Shown piece after piece: positions 62,662 through 64,000 of a DNA stretch of 64,000 nt (position 1 is the first letter of the stretch; each line of letters opens with the position of its first letter). The notes under the pieces are model-generated. The model did no database searches, was not told where the DNA came from, and worked only from the letters and a program-made list of their open reading frames with translations. This stretch comes from Fomitopsis serialis. Lineage: Eukaryota; Basidiomycota; Agaricomycetes; Polyporales; Fomitopsidaceae. Both the position numbers and the translations under genes were made by a program. The stretch lies in contig NW_025955079.1 in NCBI RefSeq assembly GCF_022376445.1, forward strand, positions 61,820-125,819. The letters run 5' to 3'.

Positions 62662-64000
62662 CTAAAATCCTCGCGGGAGGATCTTCGGCCGGGCGTCCCT
62701 CACTCTTCTTCTTCGACCCCGCGCAGCGCTCGAAGGACGGTACCATCACGCGGCGGTTGCTCTGCGGATCGGTAAGGACGACCGTCTGGCTTCCGTCCTT
62801 GAAGTCCCGGGTCTCGCAACAGCTCGCGGCGAAGAAGGGCCGGCCCAGGAGCACCTCGAAAGGAGCGTCCCTTACCACCTGGACATTCATGACGATCTTT
62901 ACCTCGTCGTCGAACACGAACTCCATCCGATGGCCTTCCCTATCGTCCGAGTGGTCGTCTTGTTCGCGCTTTCCATTACGCATCCTTCGTCGGGGCGAAG
63001 ACTCCCTCCGACGCGCTCCCAGATATCCTTCCGCATCAGGACCATCTGTGCCCCTGAGTCCAGGATGCACGCCGCCCTTCCGACGCCATTGATCAGCGGC
63101 CGCAGCTCCCGCAGCGTCAAGGAGTCCCAGTACCGCTGTCGAATACGTTCCCTCCGCTAGACAGCTCGGTGGTCCCCACGTTCCACACCGCTTCCTCCGC
63201 CATGCCGGCGACCTGCACACGTTGCGTCTTGATCTGCTCGTCAACTACCTTCCGAAACTCCTGGCTGATCTCGAGAATCTCGCCCCAGCTCGCCTTCTGA
63301 TCGCTCTCGTACATCATCCGCCGTGCCAGATCTTCGGCCTTCGCTCGAGGGTCCTTTCCCTCGTTGATCTTCGCCTGGAACCGATACTGTGGTTCGGCCG
63401 TCCGCCCTTTCCCCTGATCCCTCGCCACCGGGCCTCCTCCGCTCGTTCCGGCTGATACCCCCTTTGCTGGGATGCCCGGCGGCTTCCCAACGCCCCGCGC
63501 ACAGTTCCTCCGCTGGGCTTGCTTCCGCGCGCATCCTCTTCCGCTGGAGGATCCCTAAAAGATACCTTTTCCCTCCTCCGCGCACTCGAGCCGCCTCCGC
63601 CGCTAAGACACGTGCACGTTCCTCTAAGTCCTCGGCGCGCCTGAGTGAGTCCTCTTCCTCGGTCGTCTCCTCGACCGTATATCCTTCGACGATCTCTACA
63701 ATGTTCGCTCCTAGATGCGGCGGCCCATCCCGAATCTGCCCGTCGTTCCCTCCGACGTTCCCTTGCTGCTGCGGCTGCCCTCCGTTCCCTCCGCCGGCCA
63801 AGTTAGCCATCCTGGCCTCGATAGCGTCGATCAGGATCCGCCTCCATACCGCGACAAAACCCCATCGGGGAAGCGTATCTTCTGTTCGTCATCGAGCCTG
63901 ATCTTCCCCGCACGGAGGTATTCCCCGACTTTCCTACACTCGCGCAGGAAGTGTCCTATCTCCCCGCAGAAGTGCATGTCCTGGTCCCGAACCTCACCTC
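62662..64000 (-). pseudogene. gag: Ty3 gag (copy 2), partial and frame-broken
   Basis: Counterpart of the C-terminal half of gag in copy 1 (protease LDSGAQ, linker). Its N-terminal half and the 5' LTR lie beyond the window end. One-base gaps near 62928, 63133, 63490, 63567 and 63835 break the frame. Confidence 0.8.

Overview
The window looks like an accessory, repeat-rich stretch of a mushroom-forming basidiomycete (Agaricomycetes) genome. The evidence is short GT-AG introns of about 50-60 bp, GC-rich codon use, and gene families I know mainly from Agaricomycetes: a KDZ transposase with a CxC2 zinc domain, a TET/JBP dioxygenase, a DUF6589 protein, a DIRS-type retrotransposon and a Ty3 element. 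No ordinary housekeeping gene was recognised. All family calls come from reading motifs, not from searches.

Layout. (1) 1-10863: the 5' LTR-side part of a very large (about 13 kb) Ty3/Gypsy element, sense strand minus. It carries gag (8866-6287), pol (6248-2520) and a 1576-bp LTR (9288-10863). Unusually, three plus-strand (antisense) genes ride with it: a spliced gene inside the LTR, a Zn2Cys6-cluster protein and a coiled-coil protein. The LTR has cut an unrelated minus-strand gene (10864-11947). (2) 12391-14640 and 38881-39885 are the two halves of one DUF6589 gene. They are separated by (3) a 24,240-bp DNA transposon (14641-38880) bounded by an 8-bp direct repeat GCTCTTGT, about 100-bp inverted repeats and subterminal GTCGGCCGAC-type arrays. 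(4) 39895-42485: a RecQ-like helicase, convergent with DUF6589. (5) 44842-53759: a DIRS-type element (gag, RT/RNase H, tyrosine recombinase) interrupted by about 4.7 kb of repeat-rich DNA. (6) 53863-64000: the other (3' LTR) end of a second copy of the same Ty3 element, starting with its LTR and running into the window edge; most of its ORFs are broken by one-base gaps relative to the first copy.

The most notable object is the 24-kb transposon. It carries nine genes: a CxC2-KDZ transposase (with frame breaks), a TET/JBP 5-methylcytosine-dioxygenase-type gene beside it, a protein with a tandem array of SUMO-interacting-motif-like segments, two tandem paralogues with a Cys6 zinc-cluster-like motif plus a coiled coil, a possible PD-(D/E)XK-fold protein, and three proteins of unknown function. 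Three gene pairs are divergent. A 14-bp GC-rich minisatellite lies near the 3' end of every transcription unit and in none of the divergent promoter gaps. The association of TET/JBP genes with KDZ transposons in basidiomycetes is published; the minisatellite layout, the SIM array and the antisense genes of the Ty3 element are, as far as I can tell, less described.
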